Of a stretch of DNA of 64,000 nt, positions 1-10,015 are shown piece by piece. Below the pieces are notes generated by a model that worked only from the letters and a program-made list of their open reading frames with translations, had not been told where the DNA came from and made no database searches. Within the stretch, counting starts at the first letter, position 1. The number at the start of each line of letters is the position of its first letter. The DNA lies in assembly GCA_032718865.1 (NCBI GenBank), contig JALUTQ010000026.1:806001-870000 (forward strand), written 5' to 3'. The position numbers were made by a program, and so were the translations under genes. This DNA is from Tilletia caries. Its lineage: Eukaryota; Basidiomycota; Exobasidiomycetes; Tilletiales; Tilletiaceae.

Positions 1-1248
1 TCTTCCCGCCTCAGTGCCAGTCTCTTCTCACTGATCACTCTCTACCTTTGCTTCATCTTTCCCAATCGTGTATTCTCTGACGTATATCTCTTTTCTTTAT
101 GTATATTTCACGTACGACTGAGAAGGTACTGCCTACTTCATGGGTTACCGGTGACCAGAGTTGTAGGAGAAGCATGATTTAGACGGCAGAAGCGTGGCCG
201 CATGCAAGTACAACAGAGCCGCAAAGTTAAGGAGCTAAGTGCTTCGAGATGGAACAGAAAAATAGTTGAAACGGGGACTGAAAACGATGTCAGGGGAGAA
301 AAGAAGAAACGGGAGGATGAATGGAGAAGTGCCGAGCAAATGAAGCGAAAAGATCAGACAAAGAAAAGTAAGTAAGAGAGGTGAAGAAAATGTGGAAAGT
401 AGAGGAAAAGAACTAGGGGCTGTGGTTGTGGGATGAGGGAGGAGGGAAGAGGTGGCAGATGATGGGAGAATATTGTGATGGTAACAAAAGTGCACTGCGA
501 AGTAAGTGTCAGTCGCTGCCTGAACGCTCGTCTTACTTCACGTCTTGGCTTGATAGATTCGTTTCTGAAGCCTGACGAGCGAGGGCTCGGAAAGTAGCTG
601 TATGATAATGTGGAAGAAAGCAGTGGTGATCAGAATTGGCAGTTTAGGATCTGACGCAACTGTCTACTTGACCCTGTACTCTATTCTCAATCTGACGGCG
701 TGCTTGTGAATTCTGATATCGGCCATGCTGCATCCACGGATCCACCAGCACGACCGTCGCGTTGTTTGTGATATGATCCGCCTCCCGCTGCCAAAGAATG
801 GACACAAAGTGGAAGGGGATTGGGGAAGCAGAGAAAAAAACGGCAGCATTTCTGCCTGTCATTCATGTTGGCATTGATTCCTGAGAGCCTGTACTGCTGC
901 AAATCTGAGCCTGATCCGCCATATGAAAACGGAGACCATGATTCGTCACGGATCAGCTCCACATCAGTATCAGCATTGTCTTTACTGCTGGCCTTTCCTG
1001 ATCCATTTCTCAACCATCGACGGCTCACGAAGCCGGCTCACGTCTAATAGAAAATGAATCGACCTCCGGAGGTCGATCCAGTCTGATCTGATCCAGCCAC
1101 GCGACCAAGCAGAAAGCGCGCACGGCGCCGTCAGGACGCGTCGCGCTGTCGCGTCGTTGCTGCTTCGTGACCAACATCTCCTTCCAGACATCCCCTCTCC
1201 CTTCCTCTCACCTCCGACACGCACAGGTATTGAAAGTAACAGGTGAGA
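1..1248. other. Intergenic, no gene recognised
   Basis: No convincing coding region, RNA gene or terminal repeat was found. Open frames in both strands are short and low in complexity (Ser/Pro/Leu-rich). The last 200 bp lie just upstream of the Myb-like gene and may hold its promoter, but no clear TATA box was picked out. Confidence 0.4.
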
Positions 1249-2526
1249 TGTCGTCCACTTTGCCCCTAGTTCCGCCCCCTCCCTTTTCAGGAGACGACTC
1301 CTTCTCCAGCGAATTCACAGCTGCTTCGTCTGCGGACAGCGCGTCGCCAATTGCTCAGCAAACGGAGCCTGCGCCGGATCCTGAAGGTGGTGCAGCTCCT
1401 ATCGCCGACGGTCCTGCCCCGCTAGCTCCCGCAGCTGCTGTTGCAACTGGTCCGTGCCAGTGGAGCTCGACGGAGTCCGAGCTAATGCTCACCGTTCTCG
1501 AAGAGGCTGCGATGCAGAAGCTGCAGAGCGGCGGAGGCTTCAAGGTCAGTGTTAATTTCTTTGTACGCGTGCGTTGGTTGCCTGGTCACTGACAGATCCA
1601 CATCTTTCTTGGTGCAGCCCGAAGTTTGGCGGAAGGCTTCGGACAAGCTCGCAGCAACGTGGGTCAAGGGCGGCACAAAGGGTCCTGAGCAGGTCAAGAC
1701 GCACTTTCGCGGTGTGAGTAGTCAACGCGTGCGTGCGTGCGTAACTGCTATGCGGCACAAACTGACCTGTCTGCTTTTTGTATCTTCCCGTTCGTTAGCT
1801 GAAGAAGATGTGGGCGGAGGTCCACGAGCTGGTCAACATGAGTGGATTTGGCTGGGACGAGAAGCAGAAGCGGGTGACTGCTTTGGATAGCGTGTGGGAT
1901 GATCTGCTTGCGGTGAGTAGTGCCAGACTTTCGCTGCATGACATTTCGAGGCACTGCTCTGAAGCTACATTCCTTCGTCGTCTTCACAGAATAAGCCCAA
2001 GTTCAAAAAATGGAAGAACCGTACATTTGAGTACTATGATCGTATGACGGCTCTGTGCGCGAAGTACATGGCCATGGATTCTTACGCTCGTGATGCAGGC
2101 GGCAAGGAGAGCGAGGAGAGTGGGGAGGACAAGAGTGAGGATGGGGACAGTTCGGACGACGATGTGAGCTCTCTGCATGTTTTGGTGACATCGCGCTCGT
2201 TCTGACCACTGCCCCCTTTCCTTTATGTGTTCCAGGACCGCGTCCTGCCCACGCGCAAGCGCAAGCGCCCGTCGGCTGTGAGTGCCATGGATCAAATCGC
2301 AGAGGCGCTATAGGCCATGGCTGGGCCGGCGGACGACGAGGACGAAGTCGGCGTCGTCATGGAGGAGCTGCTCGAGCTCGACGGCGACAACTTCGACGTC
2401 GACGAGCTTGCGACGCTCGGCCTCGCTTTGGCGGAGAAGCCCAAGCTCATCGCGATGTACCGCTCCCTCAAGGAGCGCGACGCGATGCGCCTGGCCTTTA
2501 TTCGCAAGATCCTCGCGGCAAACTGA
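1249..2526 (+). pseudogene. Harbinger-associated Myb/SANT-like DNA-binding protein, five exons, with an early stop
   Basis: This gene encodes a Myb/SANT-like protein of the kind that accompanies PIF/Harbinger nucleases and helps bring them to DNA and the nucleus. Exons read 1249-1544, 1618-1713, 1799-1912, 1990-2163 and 2236-2526, all with GT..AG introns and four with GTGAG-like donors. After a Ser/Pro/Ala-rich N-terminus comes the domain: W and L residues around the first intron, then GGFK, VKTHFRG, LKKMW, SGFGWD, VTALDSVWDD and the FKKWKNRTFEYYD end that typifies the family. A Lys/Arg motif (RKRKRP) follows. A TAG at 2311-2313 then interrupts the frame, although the next 70 codons continue in phase and look like the usual acidic, helical C-terminus. 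I infer one nonsense change, probably CAG to TAG. The nuclease gene lies next to it on the opposite strand. Confidence 0.75.
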
Positions 2527-2688
2527 TTCTGCTGCTCCACAATCTTACTTCTCCATCTTTGCTGTTTGCACTGTCATGCCCCATCTACCTGTCTTTTCAT
2601 GCTGTCATGTCTTTCAATTTCATCCTCTCTTTATCCTCGTCACGCTTTGGGTCTGAAGACAGCTGCTGCATTGCGTTGCTTCCGAGGC

Positions 2689-3960
2689 TCAGGGCCTGTA
2701 CTTCTTCCACATCTTCTTAGAAATGCGATCTCGCGCTGCCGTCGCCACTTCCGCGTCAGCGGGAGGGGCACGAGGTTCTGGATCCTCGCTTGTACCGCCG
2801 GCGTCGTCGTTGACCAGGTCGGCCTCGATGTCGGCGGCGGGGTCGAGGCGCCTGATCAGGTTATGGACGACGGCCAGGGCAGGGAAGAGGTCTGCTTGCA
2901 CCTGGAGGTCGTAGTGGCAGCCGGTGGTGAGGATCTTGAAGCGGGCTTGCAGCACGCCGAAGATGCGCTCGATGACGCTTCTTGCCCCGGCGTGACGTGT
3001 ATATTACAGTTCTTTGGCATTACGAGGGCTGGAGAAAGAGCACGTAAAGTGGGTCAGCATAGGTCTACGCTGGGCACAGTGTGCCATGAAGGTGCGTCAT
3101 TCACCTCTTTGTGCCTGCAGAATATTCTTTGAGGTGGTAGCGCACCCCGCGGTACGGGATCAGGAGATGAGGACTGAGAGGAAAGCCAGAGTCGCCCAGC
3201 AGCATCTTGCCTGCCGGCAGTCGTAGCCCGTTTTCCAGCGCTTTCTGCCACAGGCTACTGTCCGCCGCGCTGCCTTCCCACCAGCTGAGGACGTAAGTGA
3301 AGCACATGTCAAAATCACATACCGCCAAGACGTTGAAAGACGTCTTGCCTTTGCGATTCCAAAAAGACTCCCGGAACGCTGCGGGTGCGTGAGCGGGGAC
3401 GTGAGAGCCGTCGACGGCCCCGATCACCTTCTTGAAGAAAGGATTGAGGCCAGGATCTTCCGTAATGCGGACAGGAACAGGTGCGGACGGCGGCGGGAGG
3501 TAGGCGTGACGACGATACACCTTTGGCTTCATAAGAGCCCGAAGAACTGCTTTGAAGGCTCTGAAGGACAGCAGGACATTTTCGTCAGCGTAGGGACGCG
3601 ATGGAGCAGCCTAACCTAGCCTAGCTGACTCACAGTCTACGTCTCGATGCTGCGACGCGACTCACGTACAGAAAATTGCAAGCTTCTCTCGTGCGCCAAT
3701 GTCCTTGCCACCTTTAAGCCCGCCGTCTTCCGTCAGATTCCTCTTCAGCGCGTCAAACGTGCTGGGGCTCGTCCCCAGCATGTCCCTACAAATAGTGCCC
3801 TGACCACGCAGCCAATGCCCAACGACCCTGAACCCTTTGCCTCGAGTGCCGCCGTGCCCCTCGTCCTTCGCTGCGAAGCGCGCAGCATAGAGAGACACGG
3901 CGATGCCGATCAAAATGATGGCATTGTGCCGTGAAGATCGTTGTTTGAAGCTGGAAATTT
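2689..3960 (-). pseudogene. PIF/Harbinger DDE nuclease, decayed, 5' end missing
   Basis: Read on the minus strand, this is a DDE_Tnp_4-type transposase, the nuclease of a PIF/Harbinger element. Exon 1 (about 3960-3669) has a hydrophobic start and the TSPSTFDALKR segment. Exon 2 (about 3580-3100) holds the first catalytic Asp in GAVDGSH and the second in LLGDSGFP, then HLKEY. Exon 3 (about 3040-2689) holds the catalytic Glu in VIERIFGVL and ends KKYRP. An in-frame TAA replaces the aromatic residue expected after AKEL, so the copy is dead. No ATG is found in frame upstream; that side is occupied from 3984 by inserted MITE sequence, which may have removed the start. It stands convergent with the Myb-like partner, the normal two-gene make-up of Harbinger. 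Confidence 0.75.
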
Positions 3961-3983
3961 ACGATTACGCCTGCCAGGACAGA

Positions 3984-4026
3984 CAGTGTTGAACATACTA
4001 TTGGAATATGGAGTATTACTATATAC
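3984..4026 (+). mobile_element. Fragment of the C-family hAT MITE (left end)
   Basis: This 43-bp stretch begins CAGTGTTGAACATACT and matches the left end of the complete C-family element at 7212-7905. The matching right end is absent. The A-type element begins directly where it stops, so the fragment was probably cut off by that insertion or by a later deletion. Confidence 0.6.
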
Positions 4027-4597
4027 TACACCAGCAGACCATGGGGACAGGTCGTGGCGGTCCCAGATTCGTATGGGCCCAGCCAGCGGAGGACCGTCCC
4101 GGCGGCGTTTTCCGAACTATCCCGGGACTGACTGGGAGCGAAATCCTGGGACCGGCACCGGGACCGCCCCAGGACTGTCCGAGAAAGAGAGAAATTTTCA
4201 AAATATAAAAAAGAAAGAATCAACCTTTATAGGGGTCGAACTCTCGACCCGCACAATCAGAATGACCAATACCTTCCACTAAACCACGAGCGCATTTTTA
4301 GCACAACATTAGTTTCTTTGATCAGTACATATACACTACAAATTGGCATTATCGCGAGGCTGGTTAAGAAAACTCGCCCAAAAGTCTCGGATCACACCTC
4401 AGGGAACCACCCTGAGCATAGGCATTTGGAAAGAAGAGTAGATTATCCTGTTATTTACATTGACAGTCCTGGGACGGTCCCCGTGGGACAATACCGGGGT
4501 TTTTGCGCTAGGACAGTCCCGGTCAGCCCTGTGGTCTCATCCCGGGACACTCCCGCCCTGGGACCCTCCCAGTCAGTCCCCCAGGTCTGCTGGTGTA
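4027..4597. mobile_element. A-type inverted-repeat MITE with GGGAC/GTCCC word array
   Basis: A non-autonomous DNA element. The ends are an inverted repeat: TACACCAGCAGACC at 4027-4040 and its reverse complement ending at 4597, so the element proper is flanked by TA. The two arms (about 4040-4190 and 4460-4580) are dense in degenerate copies of a palindromic word around GGGACTGTCCCGGG. The middle holds an AT-rich stretch and a tRNA-like block. There is no coding capacity. A TA flank would fit Tc1/mariner-like insertion; no 8-bp duplication was found, unlike the other MITEs here. Confidence 0.65.
4231..4293 (-). repeat. tRNA-like (SINE-type) block inside the A element
   Basis: On the minus strand an A-box-like TGGTTTAGTGG is followed about 35 nt later by a B-box-like GAGTTCGACCCC, the spacing of a Pol III internal promoter. 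An A/T-rich stretch with T runs follows. The acceptor ends do not pair and the anticodon arm is not clean, so this is not a functional tRNA. It is most likely a decayed tRNA gene or the head of a SINE captured by the MITE. Confidence 0.4.
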
Positions 4598-4859
4598 TGA
4601 CACGTTTTAAGAATCAAATCAAATCAAAAGGGAATTTCAACGGAGCGGCATCGCGTCATCGGCCAATTTGTAGCCAATTTGTAATTCTAAGTAGCCTGGA
4701 TTACAAAGCTCCCCCGATCCCTATACAACACAGCGAAAATCAAGACAGTGAAAATTTTTCTTCTTGCGCACCTTCTCTACCACCACAACCCACACCTCAG
4801 AACTCGACCTCGACGGCCCACTCGGTGTCGACGACGAAGCCGACATCGACACAATAACC

Positions 4860-5170
4860 CTTGCGCCCTCTCCCCTGCTCCCCTAACCCTTCTGCTGTCC
4901 CCCGTCTGATGCTAACCCTCTTTCTGCTGCCCTCTCCTCGTCTGCTGCCCGCCCCCTCTGCTTCTCCCCTTCTGCTGCCCTTTTCTTCTTCGACCCCCCG
5001 TCTGCTACCCTCTGCTTCTGCTCCCCCCTCTCTCCCCTTCTGCTTCCTCCCGTCTGCTGCCCTCCCTGGCTTTCACCCTCCCCGTCTGCTGTCCTCCCAG
5101 TCTGCTGCCTTCCCCGTCTGCTGCCCTCCCCTTTTCTGATTCTCCCTTTTTTCTTCTCTCCCCCTTGTTC
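4860..5170. repeat. Pyrimidine-rich low-complexity tract (CTGCTGCCC / TCCCC)
   Basis: About 300 bp of the plus strand consist of loosely repeated CTGCTGCCCTCCCC and TCTGCTTCTCC units with almost no purine runs. It behaves like an expanded, degenerate microsatellite. Open frames across it are Pro/Leu/Ser-rich artefacts. Confidence 0.7.
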
Positions 5171-5309
5171 ACAGGTGTGCGTGGGATTAGCTGGCGCGGG
5201 TGGGTTAGCAGGCCAAGCGAACGGTGCACATCCCTCTCCTCAGTCCCGCTACTATGTGCCCCATCGCAGTATGTAATAGTTAGTAGATGCTCCAAATTCA
5301 AGTAGAAGT

Positions 5310-5465
5310 AACCGCCTAAGGCGAGGAAAAGCGAGAGAAAGCGAGGGAAAGCGAGAAGTGAAAGCGAAAGCGAGAGGTTTTTGGCTCGCTTTCTTTCGCC
5401 TTTTATGGTCCTTTAAAGCGAAGGAATGCGAGGAAAAGCGAGACAAAGCGACGAAAAGGCTTAAG
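5310..5465. repeat. Short word array AAAGCGAG
   Basis: About 150 bp made of degenerate AAAGCGAG copies in one orientation with some inverted copies near 5385-5400. The borders (CCTAAGGC on the left, GGCTTAAG on the right) are roughly complementary. It resembles the bodies of the MITEs elsewhere in this window, but no convincing target duplication was found. Confidence 0.45.
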
Positions 5466-5473
5466 AGTATTTC

Positions 5474-6605
5474 TCAAAACGTATGGAGCATCGAAGTCAC
5501 AGCGAAGGAGAGATCCAACTCGGGTTTTTTTTGTGAGATCGCCTGTCCGTCCCAAGTCTCCGACCATATGTTCTTGTCGAGCAACGCTCGACTGAGCTCA
5601 TGGCTCCCCATCCCCGCAAGCGAATACCGCACTTGGCCCCAGCTGCCCCCGAAAAGCAAGCTCCCGATGGCAGCTCCGACCAAGAGCGTTCCGATCATCA
5701 CGATTAAGGGGACAAGTTGGCCCACTGTTTTCCACCATTCCTTCATCCCGCCGTCGTCCGAAGCAGTCGGGGAAACTGCAACCTTCGGCGGGACAACCGA
5801 CAAGGAACGATACGCGGACCAACGAAGAAGGTGAACCTCCGGTCCACGAGGGGCCGTCTTTCGCCAGAACATTCTCCCTGACTTGAGGCTCGACCTTGAG
5901 CCGAACCACTTCGCCGTTGAGCCAAGCCACGTTGCGCTTGAGGCTACAGTTCCTGGTCCTCTGGGTACGAAGCTCGTCCTGGACCGCCGAAAGCCAAGAC
6001 GTATTTCGTTGGAGCTGCGCTTTGAGAAAGATCGCAGCTTGGAGATTTTTATGAGAGTCCTATCCGCGCCTGAAAGCCTCCCTATCTTCTCCCGATTTTT
6101 GCTCAATATCTCCTGTGTCCCCTCACATTCCCTCTCATACTTCTTCTCCAACCCGGCCAGCTTCAGCTCCAAATCCATCTTGCTTGTATACGCTGCTGCC
6201 TCCCGCGCCTTGAGTGCGGAGAGACGTGAGTCAAAGGAGCGTTCGCGCGCCTCGAGCTTGATGACGCGTGGGTTAAAGGAGCGTTCACGCGCCTCGATCT
6301 CGGTGCTGCGTGAACTAAGAGTCAGGGCGGACAAGGAGCGTTCGCGCGTCGCAACTTCGGTGGCCGAGGAGCTGAAGGTGAAGGCGTATTCTTTGAGAGA
6401 GGCCGTCTTGCTCGAAGTCCTCACGGTCTGCGCGGATCCGGTCTTGAGCCTTCCGAACCTCCTCCTCTTTCTTCTGGTTCCGTCTGCTCAAGCGCTCCTT
6501 CGCCTCCTCCAGCTCCCCCTGAAACCTTCGACGATCCTTTTCCCGCACCTCCGACCACCTGTTCGTCTCATTCGATTCGTCTGGCTTTGGCTTGACGCGC
6601 TTCAA
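5474..6605 (-). pseudogene. Broken coiled-coil membrane protein gene
   Basis: The gene is not recognised. On the minus strand the first part (6605-6400) is a charged helical segment with RKAQDRIRADREDFE. After a change of frame come repeated coiled-coil units (EARERSF appears twice) and KLAGLEKKYEREC up to about 6100. A second change of frame leads to another helical stretch near 5990-5880. The last part (about 5780-5600) contains one strong membrane helix, LVPLIVMIGTLLVGAAIG. No single frame spans all parts, so either introns were missed or the gene is frameshifted. The overall plan is a long coiled coil anchored by a C-terminal membrane segment. Confidence 0.4.
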
Positions 6606-6903
6606 GCTGGGCTTCCTCTGCAGCGAAGGCCTGCCGTTCTACGTCGGTAATCGATGTGGCTGGGGTACGTCCGAGCTGTGCGCGCTCGGCGATGAGGTTT
6701 TGGGCACTGGAAAGACGATACACAGTTGCAAGGCGTCAGTCAAGATGTCATCCGGAGCAGCGTTTCGGTTTGGCGCGTCAGAATCGAAACATACATGGTG
6801 GTGACTTGAAGCTGCCTGATGCACAGCTGAATCCGAGGTGCTCCAGTAGGTCGCGCGTCTTCGGTCTGTCGTTTGGCTGTAGGAGGGGAGGAAGGAGCTA
6901 ACG

Positions 6904-8237
6904 CAGTGTTTCGAAGCATACTTGAAGGACCAGAAACTTTTTCAAAACATACTACAGTATACAGTATGTTTTTGGTCCGGAAGGTCTGACTACTGCGACA
7001 GTATGGAAAAAGAAGTAATGTTTTCTTCAAGTATAATGCCAACATACTGTCAAATTTTTCAGGTAATGACAGTATACTGCAGGAGTATTGCAGGTCAAAG
7101 AAACATAATTCAAGTATACGCAGTGTAGTACTGCAGTATCATACTTTACAGGACGATGTGTCCGAAAAATACTGCAGGATAGTTCCAGTATACTGCAGCG
7201 CCATTTCTCGCCAGTGCTGAACATACTTTTGGAGTATGGAGTATTCCTATATACTATAGTATATATACTATTTGCAAAAACATACTATATACTATCGGGT
7301 CCCGGGAGATTTTTTTGGAAAGCATACTATATACTATTTCAAAGTCTGGCGGAGGTTATAGTATACTATAGTACCAATTTTGGTCCGAGACCCCGAGCAC
7401 GTCGTCTCAAAGTACTATAGTATACCTATAGTATACTATACCCCCTGAAAATTATACTATACTCCTACGATAGTATAAATTAGCACTATAGTATACATAT
7501 GCTCATCAGTATACTATACTACCTGCCAATTATACTATACTTCCTGCCAATTATACTATACTTCTACGATAGTATATGGTAGGACTATAGTATGCATATA
7601 CTATTACTATAGCACTACTATAGTATAATGTCTTTGCCTGATTGCGTTTGAGAAGGAAGTATTTAAGTATTATACTACTACTATAGTGTGATGGAAAATT
7701 TGGGCATACTATAGTAGTAATATCATAATACTATAGTACTACCCCTTTTTGGCCTTGGAGTATGGTAGTATTATAGGAAATACTATCATACTATCCTATA
7801 CTATATACTATCTTCGCCCTCCCGAGTCCCGACGACGAAAGGTAGTATGGAGTATACTACCTGAGCCCCTGAAAACAGTATACTATAGTATAATGTTCAA
7901 CACTGTTTCTCGCAGTACTACTGCAGTATCAAGTATGTCTCTATCACATTTTGCAGAAACTTATGTCACAAAACATACTGCCGGATAGTTCCAGTATACT
8001 GCAGTAGCTCAACTCAGTATCATTCAAGTATGATGTAGCATAAAAAAGGAGGTTTGCGGCATCGCGCTACTTTTACATACTGCAGTATATTGCAGAATGC
8101 CGCCAGATAATCCAAACAGGATACATTACCTTTTTCGAAACCGCCCAAATTTTCGGCAGGATACAGTATGTTTTGCAAAAGTAGTACTGCAACAGTATAT
8201 TGTGACAGGATACAGTATGTAGTATTTCGAAACACTG
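6904..8237. mobile_element. B-family hAT-like MITE with CAGTATACTGCAGTAT word array
   Basis: The ends are CAGTGTTTCGAA at 6904 and TTCGAAACACTG ending at 8237, a perfect 12-bp terminal inverted repeat with the CAGTG start usual in hAT elements. Flanking 8-mers are AGCTAACG and AGCGACTG, only 5 of 8 alike, so the duplication has decayed or was never exact. The body consists of degenerate CAGTATACTGCAGTAT-like words in both orientations. It carries the complete C-family element (7212-7905) as a later insertion. There is no coding capacity. Confidence 0.7.
7212..7905. mobile_element. C-family hAT-like MITE with TACTATAGTA word array, exact 8-bp TSD
   Basis: The element is 694 bp with ends CAGTGCTGAAC and GTTCAACACTG. 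It is flanked by identical TTTCTCGC at 7204-7211 and 7906-7913, an 8-bp target duplication that places it in the hAT superfamily. Almost the whole body is made of TACTATAGTA-type palindromes. It lies inside the B-family element and so inserted later. A truncated relative is at 3984-4026. Confidence 0.88.
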
Positions 8238-8259
8238 AGCGACTGCCATTCACGACTAA

Positions 8260-8852
8260 ATGTCTGCTGCGCTTTGGTCGAAAGAAAGTCGACTTCCTTC
8301 GGCACGATTACTACGATGCGCCGTACGGAAACAGGCTCGACCCCAGCTGCTGGCAGAAGGACATCATGTCGAAGATACGGGCTCCATTCGAGTTCGGCGG
8401 CATCTTGTCGGCCACCTCTCACTCATCAGCTTCTGCTCAGTCGTCGGCCCAGGGCATCAACATTGTCATCGGCAAGCCGCTCACAGCGCAAGAAGGAGTG
8501 CGCTGCTCAGAACGCGCAGCCCTTTCAGCAAGGCCCCTCGGCACAATCGTCACATGCACTTGGGGCCTGCTTCGTATGTGGCTCCAGAACTCGACACAAC
8601 ATCGACGAGTGTAACCTCACTCCGGAAGGTCGAGAAGCTGCCCACGCCAAGCGCGGGGCTGACCGTGCTCTCGTCAGAGCCTCAGACGGTACGACCAAGA
8701 TATGTCACCGATGGAACCTCCCACATGGATGCTACTCCAAGAGCGGTGCCTGCAAAGCCGGCAAACACGAGTGCTCTGTCTGTGGTGCAGGCAGCCACGG
8801 TTGCCAGGAGTGCGCTGTCGGGGACGCCAAGTCCAAGCCCACTCAGGGCTGA
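8260..8852 (+). pseudogene. Gag-like zinc-finger protein of a DIRS-like retroelement, 5' part degraded
   Basis: The readable part (about 8490-8852) holds cysteine/histidine motifs: CFVCGSRTRHNIDEC, then CHRWNLPHGC, and a final CSVCGAGSHGCQEC. These are arranged as in the nucleic-acid-binding proteins that precede reverse transcriptase in fungal DIRS-like elements. Upstream of about 8490 the coherent reading lies in another frame, so there is at least one frameshift. The 3' end is cut by the D-family MITE, whose insertion places a stop at 8850-8852. RT sequence continues beyond that MITE. Confidence 0.55.
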
Positions 8853-8853
8853 G

Positions 8854-9438
8854 CAAGGCCCGGCGACTGTATAACTGTGCCCACTGTAACTGTAGGTAAG
8901 TTGACTTAATAAGTCATAACTGTAACTGTACTGTAGGCGGCGGAGCCGGAAAAAAAATTAAGTTGACTGTAACTGTAGGGCCCGGGTACAGTCAACTGTA
9001 CAGTTGATTAAGTTGGAATTTTTTCGGGCCCCAAACTGTTCAAACTTACTATGACTATACAGCACTGTTTAAGTTGAAAAAAATACCTGGCAGCCACTTT
9101 CAGTTTGGGAAAACACTTACAGCCACTGACAGCCACGTACAGTTACTTACAGTTGACGTACAGTTACTTACAGTTGAAAGGCAAAACTGTGACTTAAAAT
9201 ACTTTTAAGTTACAGTTACTTTGACAGTTTTTTTACAGTAACTGTTAGTGACTGTTACAGTGACTTAAACTGGGATTGGAGGTCCGTGCGCGACGAAAAA
9301 AATACAGTAACTGTAGTAACTTAAAGTCACTTAATTGTAACTGTAACTGTACTGTAGGCGCTGGCGGTAAGTTATAACTGTAACTGTACTGTACTGTATA
9401 CCCAAAATGGACAACTGTAAGTAACTGTCCGAGCCTTG
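8854..9438. mobile_element. D-family hAT-like MITE with TAACTGTAACTGT word array, exact 8-bp TSD
   Basis: The element is 585 bp. It begins CAAGGCCCGG and ends CCGAGCCTTG, flanked by identical GGGCTGAG at 8846-8853 and 9439-9446. The interior is saturated with AACTGTAACTGTA and its complement, including ACAGTTAC and AACTGTACAGTT palindromes. It splits the DIRS-like element between the Gag-like and RT parts. Its ends resemble those of the G and F families (CAAGGCTCGG, CAGGGCTCGG), so these probably answer to related transposases. Confidence 0.88.
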
Positions 9439-9446
9439 GGGCTGAG

Positions 9447-9846
9447 GGCTTCGCGTCGGCCATCTCTGACCTCAACTTGCTGCATGCCTTCCCGTCGGTG
9501 GTGGAGGGCATCGAGAAGGTATTCGGGTTCGGCATTCCTCCGCTTCGGTCGACGGTCGACCACCTGAATCATGCTACTGCTGAGGAGGATCTTTCGGTCC
9601 TCCATGAGATCGTGCTGAAGGAGATGGAGATGGGGAGGGTGCTTGGGCCTTTCTCGCAAGAGAAGGTCGAGGCTGAGGTCGGACACCTCCAGACCTCGCC
9701 TCTGGGCCTGGTACCAAACCCCGGGGGGAAGTGAAGAATGATCCAGGATTTCTCCTACCCACGGGGGAATGATGCGGTTGCGGCGATTAATGATTTATCG
9801 ACTCGAACGAGTTCGTTTGCGGCTGGGATGGCTTCATTCATCGTGG
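9447..9846 (+). pseudogene. DIRS-like reverse transcriptase, N-terminal part
   Basis: The plus strand encodes a segment with NLLHAFPSVVEGIEKVFGFG, then VLHEIVLKEMEMGRVLGPFS and TSPLGLVPNPGGK. This is the region just before the fingers of DIRS-type RT, where an EIxxGRxxGPF motif and a PK/NP-K motif are typical. After a stop at 9732-9734 the next frame gives RMIQDFSYPRGNDAV, the expected following block, and ends at FIVD about 9849. The palm domain resumes only at about 18,504, so about 8.65 kb separates the two halves. Confidence 0.6.
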
Positions 9847-9849
9847 ATT

Positions 9850-10015
9850 AGGTAGTCAGTCGCACGGGGATGCGCGAGCACCGTGCGAGGACCCCGCACA
9901 CTGACTCCGTGCGAGGTCTGCGCGCCGCAGCGTTCGTGCGGTGGTCGCGCACCCCCGCGCGAGCCCTGGGGCGCGCGCAGACCGCGCGCAGGGCTCACCC
10001 ATACCCCTTCTTCCA
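9850..10015. repeat. GC-rich palindromic word array (GCGCGAG / CTCGCGC)
   Basis: About 165 bp dense in GTGCGAGG, GCGCGAGC, GCGCGCAG and complements. A similar array lies at 18,070-18,235. Together they bracket the Tnp2-type gene pair. They may be the subterminal binding-site arrays of that element, or two separate small MITEs. The outermost bases (GGTAGTCAGTCGCACGGG on the left, and GGTGGTTTCGCGCACGGG read inwards from the right) match at 13 of 18 positions, but no target duplication was found. Confidence 0.5.

Noticed and set aside
4318..4857. 179-codon plus-strand open frame
   Set aside because: It runs through the right arm of the A-type MITE and unrelated low-complexity sequence, with no family motifs.
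5310..5465. AAAGCGAG array as a complete MITE
   Set aside because: The border sequences are only roughly complementary and the flanks share no 8-mer, so it is kept as a repeat only.
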